Made by a program: the position numbers and the translations under genes
Source of the DNA: Flavobacteriaceae bacterium
GTDB lineage: Bacteria; Bacteroidota; Bacteroidia; Flavobacteriales; Flavobacteriaceae
NCBI GenBank assembly: GCA_017857815.1
Contig: JAFMCL010000007.1
Location: 1 to 64,000 of the forward strand
Direction of reading: 5' to 3'
DNA: 64,000 nt
The notes under the pieces: generated by a model
Seen by the model: only the letters and a program-made list of their open reading frames with translations
What the model was told of the DNA's origin: nothing
The model's database searches: none
Part shown: positions 17,710 through 27,305 of the stretch, in pieces
Layout: the number at the start of each line of letters is the position of its first letter
Numbering within the stretch: position 1 is the stretch's first letter

Positions 17710-20700
17710 TTGAAAAAGCTTGTTAAACTAACCCTTCTATTGTTTTCCAGTCTTGTAATTGGACAACAAACGCTAACTGTGTCATTGACTCAAGAAGTGC
17801 CTGTTGCTGAAAATGGCCTTTCGATTAGCAATTTTTCACTGAATGGCTACAACGATTCCACCACATATAAAGTTTCGCTTTCTTCTACAGGGAATGCAAA
17901 TGGAACTTTTAGCGTTCCTACAACTACTGGTTTGACTAGAGATTTTGGATACAACTCTTGGACAAACATAACGAGCGTAAACTTTATTGGTACACCAACA
18001 AATATTGAAAACGCATTGAACTCAATAAAATTAAATACAACACTAACTGAGGGTGCTCAAATAATCCTTTCAGTGGTGATAATCAATCAGACCACAAACA
18101 GTTATTTTAATCCATCAAACGGACACGTTTATAAGTTTGTTTCAGGTCAGACAACATTTGCCAATGCAAGAAGTGCTGCACTTGCATCTACTTACGAGGG
18201 GGTATCTGGATATTTGGTAACCATCACTTCTGCAAACGAACAAGCATTTATAAATTCAAAGACAAGTGCTAATAACATTTGGACTGGACTATCAGATGAA
18301 GGTTCGGAAGGGGTTTATAAATGGTTAGACGGGCCAGAAGCGGGAACAGCAATTAAGACGACAAGTGGCAATGTAGCTGGACAATATAACAACTGGTGTA
18401 GCGGTGAACCAAATGATTATAGCAGTGGTGAAGACTATATGGTTACCAGATGGAATGGAGGAAATTGTTGGAATGATTTTGGACCACCAGCATTTCCTAA
18501 CCATTCAAGTATTGGAGGTTATTTGATTGAATATGGTGATTGGAGTGATCCAACAAATTCAACTTTTTCATCTACGGTTAATACTCAAATAACTTTTACA
18601 CAAGTTAAAACTGATCCTATAATTGCATTTGAAAATGTAACTAAGGTTTATGATGAGAACGATTTTAACCTTTCTGCAACATCATCTAGCACTGGAGCTT
18701 TTACCTATACAATATCAAATACGAGTATAGCTCAAGTTAATGGCTCAACAGTCACTATTGGGAATGTTGGTGCTACTATGGTTATCGTAAATCAAGCTGC
18801 TGACACCAAATACAATGCAGGATTGGCTACAATGATGCTCACCATCATTAAAGCCAATCCAGTAATTATATTTAATGATATTACTAAAAATTATGAAGAC
18901 CCGGATTTTAACCTTTCCGCTACATCGAGTAGTACTGGGGCTTTCACTTATACTGTTTCTAATACCGAAATTGGAACTTTAAGTGATACAAGCGTTAGTA
19001 TTAACGGAGCTGGAACTTCAATTGTAACTGTAAACCAAGCCGCTGACAGTAATTATAATTCTGGAACTACTACCATGACGCTTAGGGTAAATAAATCTAA
19101 TCAAATAATAACATTTTCGGACACAATCAAGACCTATGGATCAGGAAATTTTGATCTCACTGCAACCTCAAGTAGCACAGGAGCTTTCAGTTTTAGCATA
19201 ACAAACAACGCTATAGCTTCGGTAAGTGGAAGTACTGTAACTATATTAGCTGTTGGATCAACACTTGTAACTGTAAATCAAGCTGCTGATAGTAATTATA
19301 ATTCTGGATCAGCGACGATGACGCTTACCATAATTAAAGCGAATCCTTCCATAACCTTTAGTAATTTAGATAAAAACATTAATGTCCCAGATTTTAATCT
19401 TTCCGCATCTTCAGAGAGTACAGGAGGATTCACCTTCAGCATAACAGACAATACCATAGCATCAGTAAGTGGAAGTACCGTATCTATTCTTGCTGTCGGA
19501 GCTACTTTCGTTACTGTAAATCAAGCAGCAGATAGCAATTATAATTCTGGAACGGCTACAATGACACTTAGGGTTAGAATGAATCCTACGGTTATCTTTA
19601 GTAACATAACCAAGACCTATGGGGATCCAGATTTTGTTGTCACTGCAACATCAAATAGTTCTGGAGCAATGATCTATGCGGTTTCAGATTCAAGTATAGC
19701 CTCTATTACTGTTTCTTTAATTAGTATCAATGAGGCAGGGACTTCGATTGTAAGCGTAAATCAAGCCGCTGCTGGTAATTTTAATTCTGGGACAGCCACA
19801 ATGACACTTTTGGTTAACAAGGCTGACCCAATAATAGCTTTTATTGATATAACCAAAACTTACGGAGACCTTGATTTTAGTTTGTCTGCGACTTCAAGCA
19901 GTACGGGAGAATTCACCTTTTCTATAGCCGACAGTTCCATTGCAACAGTAATTGGGAATTCGGTTACGATTGCTGGAGTCGGTTCTACGGTTGTAAAGGT
20001 AAATCAGTCTGGAGACAATAATTACAATGCTGCCTCAAAAACAATAATATTAACGGTTAAGAAAAGAGATCCAGTTATTAATTTTGAGAATATAATCAAA
20101 GAAGTTAATGATCCTGATTTCAATCTTTCCGCGACATCAAACAGCAATGGAAAGCTAATTTATAACATCATAAATGTTGAAACAGCAACATTGTCTGGAA
20201 CTTTGGCGCATTTAAATAATCCAGGGGAAACTGTAATTACGGTTTATCAAGAGGCAACTCAAACAGACAACGCTGCAACTTCATCAATTATTCTTAATGT
20301 GATTGAAAGGTTAGATAGTGACAATGATGGCGTATCAGACTTATATGATTTAGATGATGATAATGATGGAATTTTGGATACTGTTGAATCTAAAGACGAT
20401 CTTGATGAAGACGAACTAACCAATGCTTTAGACCACGATAGTGATGGGGATGGGTGTTTTGATGTTCTTGAGGCAGGATATGTAGATGATGACCAAGATG
20501 GTAGGGTAGGCAACTCGCCCGTAGAGGTAAACAACGTTGGATTGGTTCAAAATGTATTTGCCTATGACGAACCTTTAGATTTAGACGAAAATGGAAATTA
20601 TGATTTTTTAGATTTTGAATCAGAAATTAATTTCAAAGAATTCATTCTACCCAATGAAATTAGTTTTGAGCTAAATCAAACTGTTGTATTAGAAATTGAA

Positions 20701-21171
20701 ACAGAAAATTCTTTAAAATTAAATTATCAATGGCAAGAAAGTACTGATCAGGAAAGCGGCTTTGTAGACATTAGTGACGATGGTAATTCACTTACTCTTA
20801 ATCCAAAATATTTTGATGACGGAAACTTTTACAGAGTTATTATAAGCAGGCCATCCTATGTGTGTGATACTCCATTTATATCAAATAGCACTAAAATATT
20901 ATATGACAATGTATTTATTCCGAGTGGTATTTCTCCCAATGGTGATGGTGTTAATGACTTTTGGGAAATTATTGGTTTAGGAAATTTCCCAAATTCTAAT
21001 GTAATAATTTTTAATAGGTTAGGGGTTAAGGTTTTTGAAAGTAATGACTACAAAAATGAATGGAATGGTTTTTATAGGGGAAGTTCACTTCCAGATGGAA
21101 CCTACTTTTATCAAATTAGTTTGAGTGAAAACGAAATTAAAAAAGGATTTATTTATGTTAAAAGAAATTAG
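17710..21171 (+). CDS. Secreted adhesin-like protein with C-type lectin, tandem repeats and T9SS type-B sorting domain
   Basis: A 1153-residue surface protein. Translation appears to start at TTG: an in-frame stop lies three codons upstream and the signal peptide MKKLVKLTLLLFSSLVIGQQ begins exactly there, with no nearby ATG. Residues about 130-280 form a C-type-lectin-like domain (GYLVTITSANEQAFI, IWTGLSDEGSEGVYKWLDG, NNWCSGEPNDYSSGEDY, CWNDF). Seven repeats of about 80 residues follow (about 302-868). Next are Asp-rich thrombospondin-3-like calcium-binding repeats (DSDNDGVSDLYDLDDDNDG), an Ig-like segment, and a C-terminal sorting domain from IPSGISPNGDGVNDFWEI to the end, typical of gliding/T9SS type-B substrates. 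The next two genes encode PorP/SprF and OmpA proteins, the usual partners of such substrates. Confidence 0.92.
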   Translation: MKKLVKLTLLLFSSLVIGQQTLTVSLTQEVPVAENGLSISNFSLNGYNDSTTYKVSLSSTGNANGTFSVPTTTGLTRDFGYNSWTNITSVNFIGTPTNIENALNSIKLNTTLTEGAQIILSVVIINQTTNSYFNPSNGHVYKFVSGQTTFANARSAALASTYEGVSGYLVTITSANEQAFINSKTSANNIWTGLSDEGSEGVYKWLDGPEAGTAIKTTSGNVAGQYNNWCSGEPNDYSSGEDYMVTRWNGGNCWNDFGPPAFPNHSSIGGYLIEYGDWSDPTNSTFSSTVNTQITFTQVKTDPIIAFENVTKVYDENDFNLSATSSSTGAFTYTISNTSIAQVNGSTVTIGNVGATMVIVNQAADTKYNAGLATMMLTIIKANPVIIFNDITKNYEDPDFNLSATSSSTGAFTYTVSNTEIGTLSDTSVSINGAGTSIVTVNQAADSNYNSGTTTMTLRVNKSNQIITFSDTIKTYGSGNFDLTATSSSTGAFSFSITNNAIASVSGSTVTILAVGSTLVTVNQAADSNYNSGSATMTLTIIKANPSITFSNLDKNINVPDFNLSASSESTGGFTFSITDNTIASVSGSTVSILAVGATFVTVNQAADSNYNSGTATMTLRVRMNPTVIFSNITKTYGDPDFVVTATSNSSGAMIYAVSDSSIASITVSLISINEAGTSIVSVNQAAAGNFNSGTATMTLLVNKADPIIAFIDITKTYGDLDFSLSATSSSTGEFTFSIADSSIATVIGNSVTIAGVGSTVVKVNQSGDNNYNAASKTIILTVKKRDPVINFENIIKEVNDPDFNLSATSNSNGKLIYNIINVETATLSGTLAHLNNPGETVITVYQEATQTDNAATSSIILNVIERLDSDNDGVSDLYDLDDDNDGILDTVESKDDLDEDELTNALDHDSDGDGCFDVLEAGYVDDDQDGRVGNSPVEVNNVGLVQNVFAYDEPLDLDENGNYDFLDFESEINFKEFILPNEISFELNQTVVLEIETENSLKLNYQWQESTDQESGFVDISDDGNSLTLNPKYFDDGNFYRVIISRPSYVCDTPFISNSTKILYDNVFIPSGISPNGDGVNDFWEIIGLGNFPNSNVIIFNRLGVKVFESNDYKNEWNGFYRGSSLPDGTYFYQISLSENEIKKGFIYVKRN
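18613..20313 (+). repeat. Seven tandem in-gene repeats of about 243 bp
   Basis: Each unit encodes about 80 residues of the form NPxIxFxxITKTYGDPDFNL, then SATSSSTGAFTYTIS, VxGSTVTIxxVG, and TVNQAADSNYNSGTATMTL. Units two to four are closest, also at the DNA level. The last unit is the most diverged. The pattern fits Ig-like stalk repeats that lift the lectin domain from the cell surface. Such arrays can change copy number by recombination. Confidence 0.9.
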
Positions 21172-22111
21172 AATCTCTTTTAAAGATCTATCTATTTTCT
21201 GGATGATTCTTGTCATGACCTCCTCCATGCTTCACAGTCAGCAAGAGGCTTCTTTTTCGTTGTACATGTTTAATCACCAGCTAATAAACCCTGCCTATGT
21301 TGGTGCACAAGACTATACTCAACTAACAATGACAAATCGCTCTCAATGGCAACAATTTGAGGGAGCACCGATAACGCAAGCGTTTAGTATAGGTCATAAA
21401 TTTCGATCTAAAATCGCATTGGGAGCATCAGTAGTTCACGATAAGATAGGTCCACTCAAAAACACAAGTGCCTCTCTAGATTTTTGCTATCACCTCAATC
21501 TTAATGACAAGAATTTAAAATTATCTCTTGGTCTGAAATTTACGAAAAGGTATAATTCTCTTGATTACAGTATGATAAATCCTTTGGAAGATTTTGATAT
21601 CACTTTCTCAACACAGCCCGAAAATGATTCTAAAATTAATTTTGGAACAGGGTTTTATCTGCACAACGAAAAATTTTATGTAGGGGTAGGGATACCCTAT
21701 ATATTAGAAGATGATTTAGTTGGACTAAAAAGAAACTATTACTTAATAACAGGAGGCTTAATTAAATTAAATAATTCTTTTCAGTTAAAGCCTAGTTTGC
21801 TTTTTCAAGCAACACACGGAAATGATTTAATTTACGACAACAGTGTTTTGGTTGTCTTTAAAAACAGGGTCTGGCTGGGCCCACAATACAGAGCTACAGT
21901 AAGCAGTTTTCTTCCCAATCAGAAGAAATCAGGATATTATGGAGTAATTGCAGGAATCCATTTAAATAAAAACATGAGTTTGGGTTATGCCTATCAAGGA
22001 AGCTTGGCAAACCAAGCCATTGGAATAACTAACACTTCTCATGAAATTTTATTGCGCATTCACTTGGTTCCTAATGTTAAAGGGTTTATGCGTTCACCAA
22101 GATTGTTTTAA
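21155..22111 (+). CDS. PorP/SprF family type IX secretion-associated membrane protein
   Basis: 318 residues from the ATG at 21155. A GTG ten codons upstream also opens the frame, but the hydrophobic signal segment (IFWMILVMTSSMLHSQ) fits the ATG better. The ATG lies 17 nt inside the upstream adhesin gene. The mature start, QQEASFSLYMFNHQLINPAYVGAQDY, is the classical PorP/SprF opening, followed by a beta-barrel with repeated FNLGLGLKF-like strands (LSLGLKFTKRY, FGTGFYLHNEKFYVGVGIPYI). Family members are outer-membrane proteins that help present or anchor particular type IX-secreted proteins, each usually encoded beside its client. Here the client is plausibly the lectin-repeat protein just upstream. 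Confidence 0.92.
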   Translation: MLKEIRISFKDLSIFWMILVMTSSMLHSQQEASFSLYMFNHQLINPAYVGAQDYTQLTMTNRSQWQQFEGAPITQAFSIGHKFRSKIALGASVVHDKIGPLKNTSASLDFCYHLNLNDKNLKLSLGLKFTKRYNSLDYSMINPLEDFDITFSTQPENDSKINFGTGFYLHNEKFYVGVGIPYILEDDLVGLKRNYYLITGGLIKLNNSFQLKPSLLFQATHGNDLIYDNSVLVVFKNRVWLGPQYRATVSSFLPNQKKSGYYGVIAGIHLNKNMSLGYAYQGSLANQAIGITNTSHEILLRIHLVPNVKGFMRSPRLF

Positions 22112-22113
22112 AC

Positions 22114-24258
22114 ATGAAAAATATAAATACTTTCTTCTTTTTGTTAATCAGTTATTTTGCATTTGCTCAAAATGATAAACAGGAGCTAGATTCATTATCA
22201 ATTATAAAAACAAGTATTTGGGGTGATTATTCCTTTGTGAATGGAAAAGACGCAAAAGCAATTGTTTATTATTCTAAAGTAACGAAATATTTAACTCAAG
22301 AACAAAGAAGAGCGTTTTCTGAAGCCCTCAATACTGCAAAGGACTTTGCACAAGCTGCAGAGGTTATGAATCCAATTGTTGAATCTAATCAAGCCATTGT
22401 TAAAGACTATTATTTTTATGCTCAACTAATCACAGGCAATCAAAAATTAGCTAAAGAATATATTTCGAAAGCAAACAGGCTTAGTCTTGAAATAGAAAAC
22501 AAGGTTGATGATTTAACAAATGGGGCAGAAGCATCACCATATACTTTAAAAAATCTAAATATAAATACTGAGAAATCTGATTTTGGAGTGACTTATTTAT
22601 CTCAAAATAATGGCGTATTTTTTTATTTAGGACCTCAAAAGAAGCTCCCTAAAAAGCATTTGAGAAAAAAGTTTGAGTCAACTAGTCAGATTTATGACGT
22701 TTATAAAGCAGATTTACGACTGGATTCATTCTTAGTTGAAAATTCAAGAGAATTAGACCTTAATTTAAATTCAGTTTTTCAAGATGGTCCGCTGGCAATC
22801 AATCCTAAAACGAATACACTTTATTTAACAAGAAGTAGCCTGAAAATAGATTCCAAAAAAAAGATGCAATTGGATCTATATAATGTAAAACTAAACGAAA
22901 TAGAAAGCCAATTACCAAAATATTCTTCAATCAATTTGAAAGGATTTTCAACACTTCATCCTTCAGTAGCTGAGGATGGTAAACGCTTGTATTTCGCTAG
23001 TGATCGTCCTGGCGGATTTGGTGGAATGGACCTATATTATGTTCCAATGGAAAATGATGTTTTTTTGGGAGGTCCAGTTAATTTAGGACCTGATATAAAT
23101 ACAAGTGCAAATGAAGTTTTCCCTTTTAGCCATTCAAATCAAATTCTATTTTATTCTTCAGACAAACAAAAAGATAAAAAACTAAATATTTATCTCGCTT
23201 CAAACCTAATAACCAACAGATGGGAGACACAGAAACTTAACCCACCTTTTAATTCGAAAGGGGATGATTTTTCTTTTTCAATAGATAGTAAAACTAAGAT
23301 TGGATTTATAAGCTCCAACCGATTCGCGGGAAGGGGAGAAGATGATATTTATGGATTTAAATTTACACCTAAAATTGAAGGACAAAGTGACGTTTATTCC
23401 TTTCCTTTAAAAGATACCTTAATCGTTGCCTTTAATAATATTTTAAATAACGATTTGGATTTAATGAAATCAAAAGATCCTTTAATCAGACTTGTACCGC
23501 TTCAAGTAAAGCTAATTGACAGAGTCAATCACGGTGATTTAGTTTTAAATTCAAATGGTTCATTTCTTTACACTCATAAAGCTAAAAAACCCATAAAAGA
23601 TTCATTTACATACATGATTGATACTCCTTTTGGAAGCTCAAAAAATATAAAAGTTGAATTGATTCCAGAGCAGGTTTCAATTTTAGATCATTCAGAAAAG
23701 GTTTTTAGACCTATTTATTATACCTATAATCGGTTTGATTTGGAAACAACATATAAAGAACGACTTGATGTAATTGTTGATTATTTAAATGAAAACATTG
23801 AAGCTGAAGTAGAAGTTTCTTCTTTTGCTGATTGTAGAGGACCTAGAGCCTATAACCTTAAACTGACAGAAAAAAGGTCAAAAACTATTGTCAATTACGT
23901 TGGGTCAAGAATACTTAATCCTAAACGAATTACTGGAAAAGGTTATGGAGAGGTTACAGTAAAGGGAAATGATAATTATGATTATTCAGTTATTATGAAT
24001 TCTTTTGCAAGTGAAATAAATGCTATAAAATTTATTAAGAAATTTAACTTACTTGGAAATAATGCAGAAATCATAGAAGTATCTTCTAATTTTAGAATTA
24101 TATTTAGAAAATACGATTCCTATCAGGAAGCAAAAAAGGGCATCGTTATACTGAAAAATCTAGGCTATGATGGGTGGGTAAGTAAAAGTGAGTGTTACTT
24201 ATTGTCAGAGAAAGATCACCAATCAAAGAGAAAAACAACTTTTAAAATTTCAAATTGA
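22114..24258 (+). CDS. OmpA-family protein with PD40, cadherin-like and C-terminal SPOR-like segments
   Basis: 714 residues, starting two bases after the PorP/SprF stop. It has a signal peptide (1-18, ending AFAQ), then a helical TPR-like region (about 35-130). PD40 beta-propeller-like repeats cover about 270-405 (LHPSVAEDGKRLYFASDRPG, GGMDLYYV). A Big_9/cadherin-like domain covers about 432-517 (NHGDLVLNSNGSFLYTHKA, DSFTYMI). An OmpA peptidoglycan-binding domain covers about 534-620, with the key Asp and Arg kept in FADCRGPRAYNLKLTEKRSK. The last 70 residues look like a SPOR domain (YSVIMNSFASEINAIKFIKK ... FRIIFRKYDSYQEAKKGI). It probably tethers the surface complex to peptidoglycan. The PD40 plus OmpA pairing is common beside PorP/SprF. 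The additional cadherin-like and SPOR parts are less so. Confidence 0.9.
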   Translation: MKNINTFFFLLISYFAFAQNDKQELDSLSIIKTSIWGDYSFVNGKDAKAIVYYSKVTKYLTQEQRRAFSEALNTAKDFAQAAEVMNPIVESNQAIVKDYYFYAQLITGNQKLAKEYISKANRLSLEIENKVDDLTNGAEASPYTLKNLNINTEKSDFGVTYLSQNNGVFFYLGPQKKLPKKHLRKKFESTSQIYDVYKADLRLDSFLVENSRELDLNLNSVFQDGPLAINPKTNTLYLTRSSLKIDSKKKMQLDLYNVKLNEIESQLPKYSSINLKGFSTLHPSVAEDGKRLYFASDRPGGFGGMDLYYVPMENDVFLGGPVNLGPDINTSANEVFPFSHSNQILFYSSDKQKDKKLNIYLASNLITNRWETQKLNPPFNSKGDDFSFSIDSKTKIGFISSNRFAGRGEDDIYGFKFTPKIEGQSDVYSFPLKDTLIVAFNNILNNDLDLMKSKDPLIRLVPLQVKLIDRVNHGDLVLNSNGSFLYTHKAKKPIKDSFTYMIDTPFGSSKNIKVELIPEQVSILDHSEKVFRPIYYTYNRFDLETTYKERLDVIVDYLNENIEAEVEVSSFADCRGPRAYNLKLTEKRSKTIVNYVGSRILNPKRITGKGYGEVTVKGNDNYDYSVIMNSFASEINAIKFIKKFNLLGNNAEIIEVSSNFRIIFRKYDSYQEAKKGIVILKNLGYDGWVSKSECYLLSEKDHQSKRKTTFKISN

Positions 24259-24280
24259 ATAAACCTTAACTGATAACTAG

Positions 24281-24568
24281 ATGAAAAAACTACTGCTTGT
24301 TTGTATGTTTTGTTTGCCCATTTTCCTAATGGGTCAAAAGGCTTGCAATGTTTATGGAAAAGTCAGGTTTGTTGAATATGGTGAAGATTACAAAGTCAAA
24401 TTTGTGAATTATAATGAAGACTTAAGTATTAAGTATGTGAGTTATGGCGAAAATAAAGTTGGAAATTGGAAAGTGGTTGAATATGGTGAAGATTATAAAT
24501 TAAAGACCGTTAAGTATGGTCAAGATTTTACTGCTAAAGAAGTTGAATATGGCCAAGGTTGTAAATAA
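24281..24568 (+). CDS. Small secreted periodic peptide (DUF6150-like)
   Basis: 95 residues with a signal peptide (MKKLLLVCMFCLPIFLMGQ), then a regular pattern of about 11 residues: VEYGEDYKVKF, VNYNEDLSIKY, VSYGENKVGNWKV, VEYGEDYKLKT, VKYGQDFTAKE, VEYGQGCK. Two cysteines flank the repeats (ACNVYGK and QGCK) and could form a disulfide. The pattern resembles small proteins annotated as DUF6150, where the repeat reads VDSFADFKVQ-like. I recall this by pattern only. Function is unknown. It follows the OmpA gene by 22 bp and reads the same way, so it is probably part of the surface operon. Confidence 0.7.
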   Translation: MKKLLLVCMFCLPIFLMGQKACNVYGKVRFVEYGEDYKVKFVNYNEDLSIKYVSYGENKVGNWKVVEYGEDYKLKTVKYGQDFTAKEVEYGQGCK

Positions 24569-24573
24569 ATAAT

Positions 24574-24613
24574 TATTGTTGATTTTCCTGGGTTTAATAA
24601 GAATACAACAATA
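24574..24613. terminator. Inverted repeat between convergent operons
   Basis: TATTGTTG (24574-24581) pairs perfectly with CAACAATA (24606-24613) across 24 nt. It lies in the 57-bp gap between the small periodic peptide gene and the end of mnmE. This is a plausible bidirectional terminator, but the stem is short and AT-rich. Confidence 0.45.
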
Positions 24614-24625
24614 GATAAAAATCTT

Positions 24626-26023
24626 TTACTTTCCGATACAGAAATTAGCAAACACATTCCCCAAAAGATCTTCGGTAGTAATCTCTCCAGTTATTTCTCC
24701 CAAATACATCAAAGCCTCGTTGATATCGACAGACAAAAGATCGCCAGATATCTTCTGATCCAGTCCGTTTTTTATGTTTAAAATTGCTTTTAGTACGTTT
24801 TGAAGTGCGTCATAGTGACGAATGTTGGTAATGATCACATCTTGATTGGATGCCATTTGACTTACTTGCGTAAACAAAAATTTCTTAAGCGATTCAATAG
24901 AAGCATTGTCGAAGGTTGAAATCTTAATGGGTTGCAATATTTTACTGGAAATCAATTTATTAGTCAAGGCACTATCAAAATCATTAACTCCATTTATATT
25001 TAAGTCAACTTTACTTTCCACAGGAATTAAAATCAAATCATCCCGCCTGAACTCATTAACATCCTTTATGATTTCATTTAATTTAGTATCATTTCGATCA
25101 TAGAGGTAGAGTAGAACTTTCGCTTTGAGAGCTTTTTCTTTCGCCTTGGCGACGCCTACCGCTTCAATCTCGTCAGTGGTTTCTCTAATACCTGCGGTAT
25201 CTATAAAACGGAATTGTATTCCCTCAATTGTCAAAGTGTCTTCTATGGTGTCCCTTGTGGTTCCAGCGATAGAAGATACAATTGCTCTGTTATCATTCAA
25301 TAAGGCATTTAATAAAGAGGACTTTCCAGCATTGGGTTTTCCGATAATGGCAACAGGCACCCCCTTTTTGATAACACTTCCATATGCAAAGGAGTCTGCC
25401 AATGATTTAATCTTCATTTGAATTTCATCGAGTAGCGCAAAGAGTTCCTTTCGATCGGCAAATTCAACATCTTCCTCAGAGAAATCTAGCTCTAGGGTAA
25501 TCAGGGAAGCGAAATCAAGTAGTTTTTGGCGTAGCAATATCAATTGTTGTGTATACCCCCCTCTCATTTGATTTAGTGCAACTTCATGAGCAGCTTTGGA
25601 TTCCGAGGCAATCAAGTCAGCAACAGCTTCCGCTTGGCTAAGATCCATTTTTTTATTCAAAAAAGCACGGAGTGTAAACTCTCCTGGTTGAGCTGGTTTT
25701 GCACCTTTTAGAATAAATAATTGAAGAATTTCTTGCTGAATATAAGTTGATCCGTGACAGGAAATTTCAACTACATTTTCACCAGTATAGGAATTAGGTG
25801 CTTTAAAAATACTCACCAAAACTTCATCAATTTCGGTTCCATCGTTATGAATCCTTCCCAAATGAATGGTATGTGATTTTTGGTCAGACAATTTCTTCCC
25901 GCTTTTGCTCTTGAAAGAGCTCGTTACCATATCAATCGCATTTTCTCCTGAAAGGCGCAGCAAACTGATTGCTGCTGTTCCTGCTGCACTAGAATTTGCA
26001 ATGATCGTTCCTTCATTCATCAT
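24626..26023 (-). CDS. mnmE: tRNA modification GTPase MnmE
   Basis: A 465-residue GTPase that with MnmG installs the 5-carboxymethylaminomethyl group on wobble U34 of certain tRNAs. An N-terminal tetrahydrofolate-binding domain ([41 protein letters not shown]) and a helical domain enclose the G domain. This has G1 [16 protein letters not shown]2 GTTRDT and G3 [13 protein letters not shown]. The C-terminus ends FCIGK, the conserved CxGK catalytic tail. Two ATG codons stand side by side at the start. CAAAATTA at 26028-26035 (TAATTTTG on the coding strand) could be a -7 box very close to the start, but its upstream TTG is 24 rather than 19-21 nt away. Confidence 0.98.
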   Translation of the reverse strand: MMNEGTIIANSSAAGTAAISLLRLSGENAIDMVTSSFKSKSGKKLSDQKSHTIHLGRIHNDGTEIDEVLVSIFKAPNSYTGENVVEISCHGSTYIQQEILQLFILKGAKPAQPGEFTLRAFLNKKMDLSQAEAVADLIASESKAAHEVALNQMRGGYTQQLILLRQKLLDFASLITLELDFSEEDVEFADRKELFALLDEIQMKIKSLADSFAYGSVIKKGVPVAIIGKPNAGKSSLLNALLNDNRAIVSSIAGTTRDTIEDTLTIEGIQFRFIDTAGIRETTDEIEAVGVAKAKEKALKAKVLLYLYDRNDTKLNEIIKDVNEFRRDDLILIPVESKVDLNINGVNDFDSALTNKLISSKILQPIKISTFDNASIESLKKFLFTQVSQMASNQDVIITNIRHYDALQNVLKAILNIKNGLDQKISGDLLSVDINEALMYLGEITGEITTEDLLGNVFANFCIGK

Positions 26024-26164
26024 GAAACAAAATTAGATTTTTTATAGGTATGGATTATTCAAAAATGGAATAAAAAAAAAGGCTTTTAAATAAAAAAAGT
26101 ATATTATTACTTTAAAACCAAACGATTAATTAGGGTGAGGACAAATTTATTTTGTTTCCCCTTT

Positions 26165-27301
26165 TTAAATTTCAATAGTTACCGTAACCCTTTTCTTGTG
26201 TTGTCGGTGCTCATAGTTTTTCCAAAGGTTTTGTATTGCCAGGTTGTCTTCTAGCTCAGGATTGGTCTCTACAAGATTGTATTTCTTTTTATTAAAAACC
26301 TTTTGCATTTCATTGAAAATAATAGCAACAACGCCTTTGTTTTGGAATCTAGGGTGAACGCCTATTAAATAAAAAGATGCCTTATGGTTAAAATACATTG
26401 CCTTAAGTAAATACAAAAAACCAAAAGGAAACATCTTTCCATTGGCCTTCTTTAGGGCTTTTGAAAAGGAAGGCATTGCAATCGTAAATGCAACCAATTT
26501 GTTGTTTTCATCGACAATACACTTTATGAAATCTGGGTGTATGTATTTAAAATATTTTTCTTTGTATTGCTGAATTTGTTTTTTTTGAATGGGAACGTAA
26601 GTTTTAAGCTCACCATAGGTTTCGTCTAAAAGTTCAAACATTTGTGCAACATAAGGGAGAATTTCGTTTCTGGATTTAAATTCTAAAACCCTAAGCTGAT
26701 AGCGTTCGCTCATGAGTTTAGAAAATCTTTTAACTTTTTCAGGAGCATCTTTATAGGAGTACATTTTTATTTCATATTCTACCCATACGGCTAATTCCTT
26801 ATATCCCAATTGTTTAAAATGTTCAATATAATATGGTGCGTTGTAGAGCGTGATCATGGTATTTCTTTCTTCAAAGCCTTTAACAAGCATTCCAGCCTTG
26901 TCCAAATTGGAGAACCCTACCGGTCCTTCGATATGATTCAGCCCTTTTTCTAGTCCTTTTTCTTTAACCTTTCCCAATAAAGTCTTTGTGACATTAATAT
27001 CATCAATCACATCAAACCAGCCAAAGCGAACCTTTTTTCTTTTTAATTGATTGACTTCTGTCCAGTTGATAATCACAGCAATTCGGCCGACAATCACTCC
27101 GCTTTTGTAGGCCAAATAATAATCGGCCTCCGCATTTTCAAAAACAGGATTTTTAGAAGGATCTAAAACGTCAATTTCCTCTTGTGTGATTGGGGGAGTC
27201 CAATAAGGATTATTTTTGTAAAGACTAAAAGGAAACTCAACAAATTGTTTCAATTTGCTGGGCGAATTAACCTGCTTAATTTCGATTGAATTTGACTCCA
27301 T
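26165..27301 (-). CDS. GNAT-like acyltransferase-fold protein
   Basis: A 378-residue cytoplasmic protein conserved in Bacteroidota and variously named GNAT family or, wrongly, GTP cyclohydrolase. The start (IEIKQVNSPSKLKQFVEFPF, LYKNNPYWTPPI) and the segments GRIAVIINW, GPVGFSNLDKAGMLVKGFEE and YLIGVHPRFQNKGVVAIIF fit a double GNAT-like architecture. The last segment lies where acetyl-CoA-binding loops occur (QNKGV for QxxGx). The acyl acceptor is unknown. It starts 4 bp after the upstream barrel protein gene, so the two are co-transcribed, probably with mnmE about 140 bp further on. Confidence 0.65.
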   Translation of the reverse strand: MESNSIEIKQVNSPSKLKQFVEFPFSLYKNNPYWTPPITQEEIDVLDPSKNPVFENAEADYYLAYKSGVIVGRIAVIINWTEVNQLKRKKVRFGWFDVIDDINVTKTLLGKVKEKGLEKGLNHIEGPVGFSNLDKAGMLVKGFEERNTMITLYNAPYYIEHFKQLGYKELAVWVEYEIKMYSYKDAPEKVKRFSKLMSERYQLRVLEFKSRNEILPYVAQMFELLDETYGELKTYVPIQKKQIQQYKEKYFKYIHPDFIKCIVDENNKLVAFTIAMPSFSKALKKANGKMFPFGFLYLLKAMYFNHKASFYLIGVHPRFQNKGVVAIIFNEMQKVFNKKKYNLVETNPELEDNLAIQNLWKNYEHRQHKKRVTVTIEI

Positions 27302-27305
27302 AGTA

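Noticed and set aside
18613-20313. CRISPR-like regular repeats
   Set aside because: The 243-bp periodicity is coding, in frame, and diverged. There are no short identical repeats with spacers.
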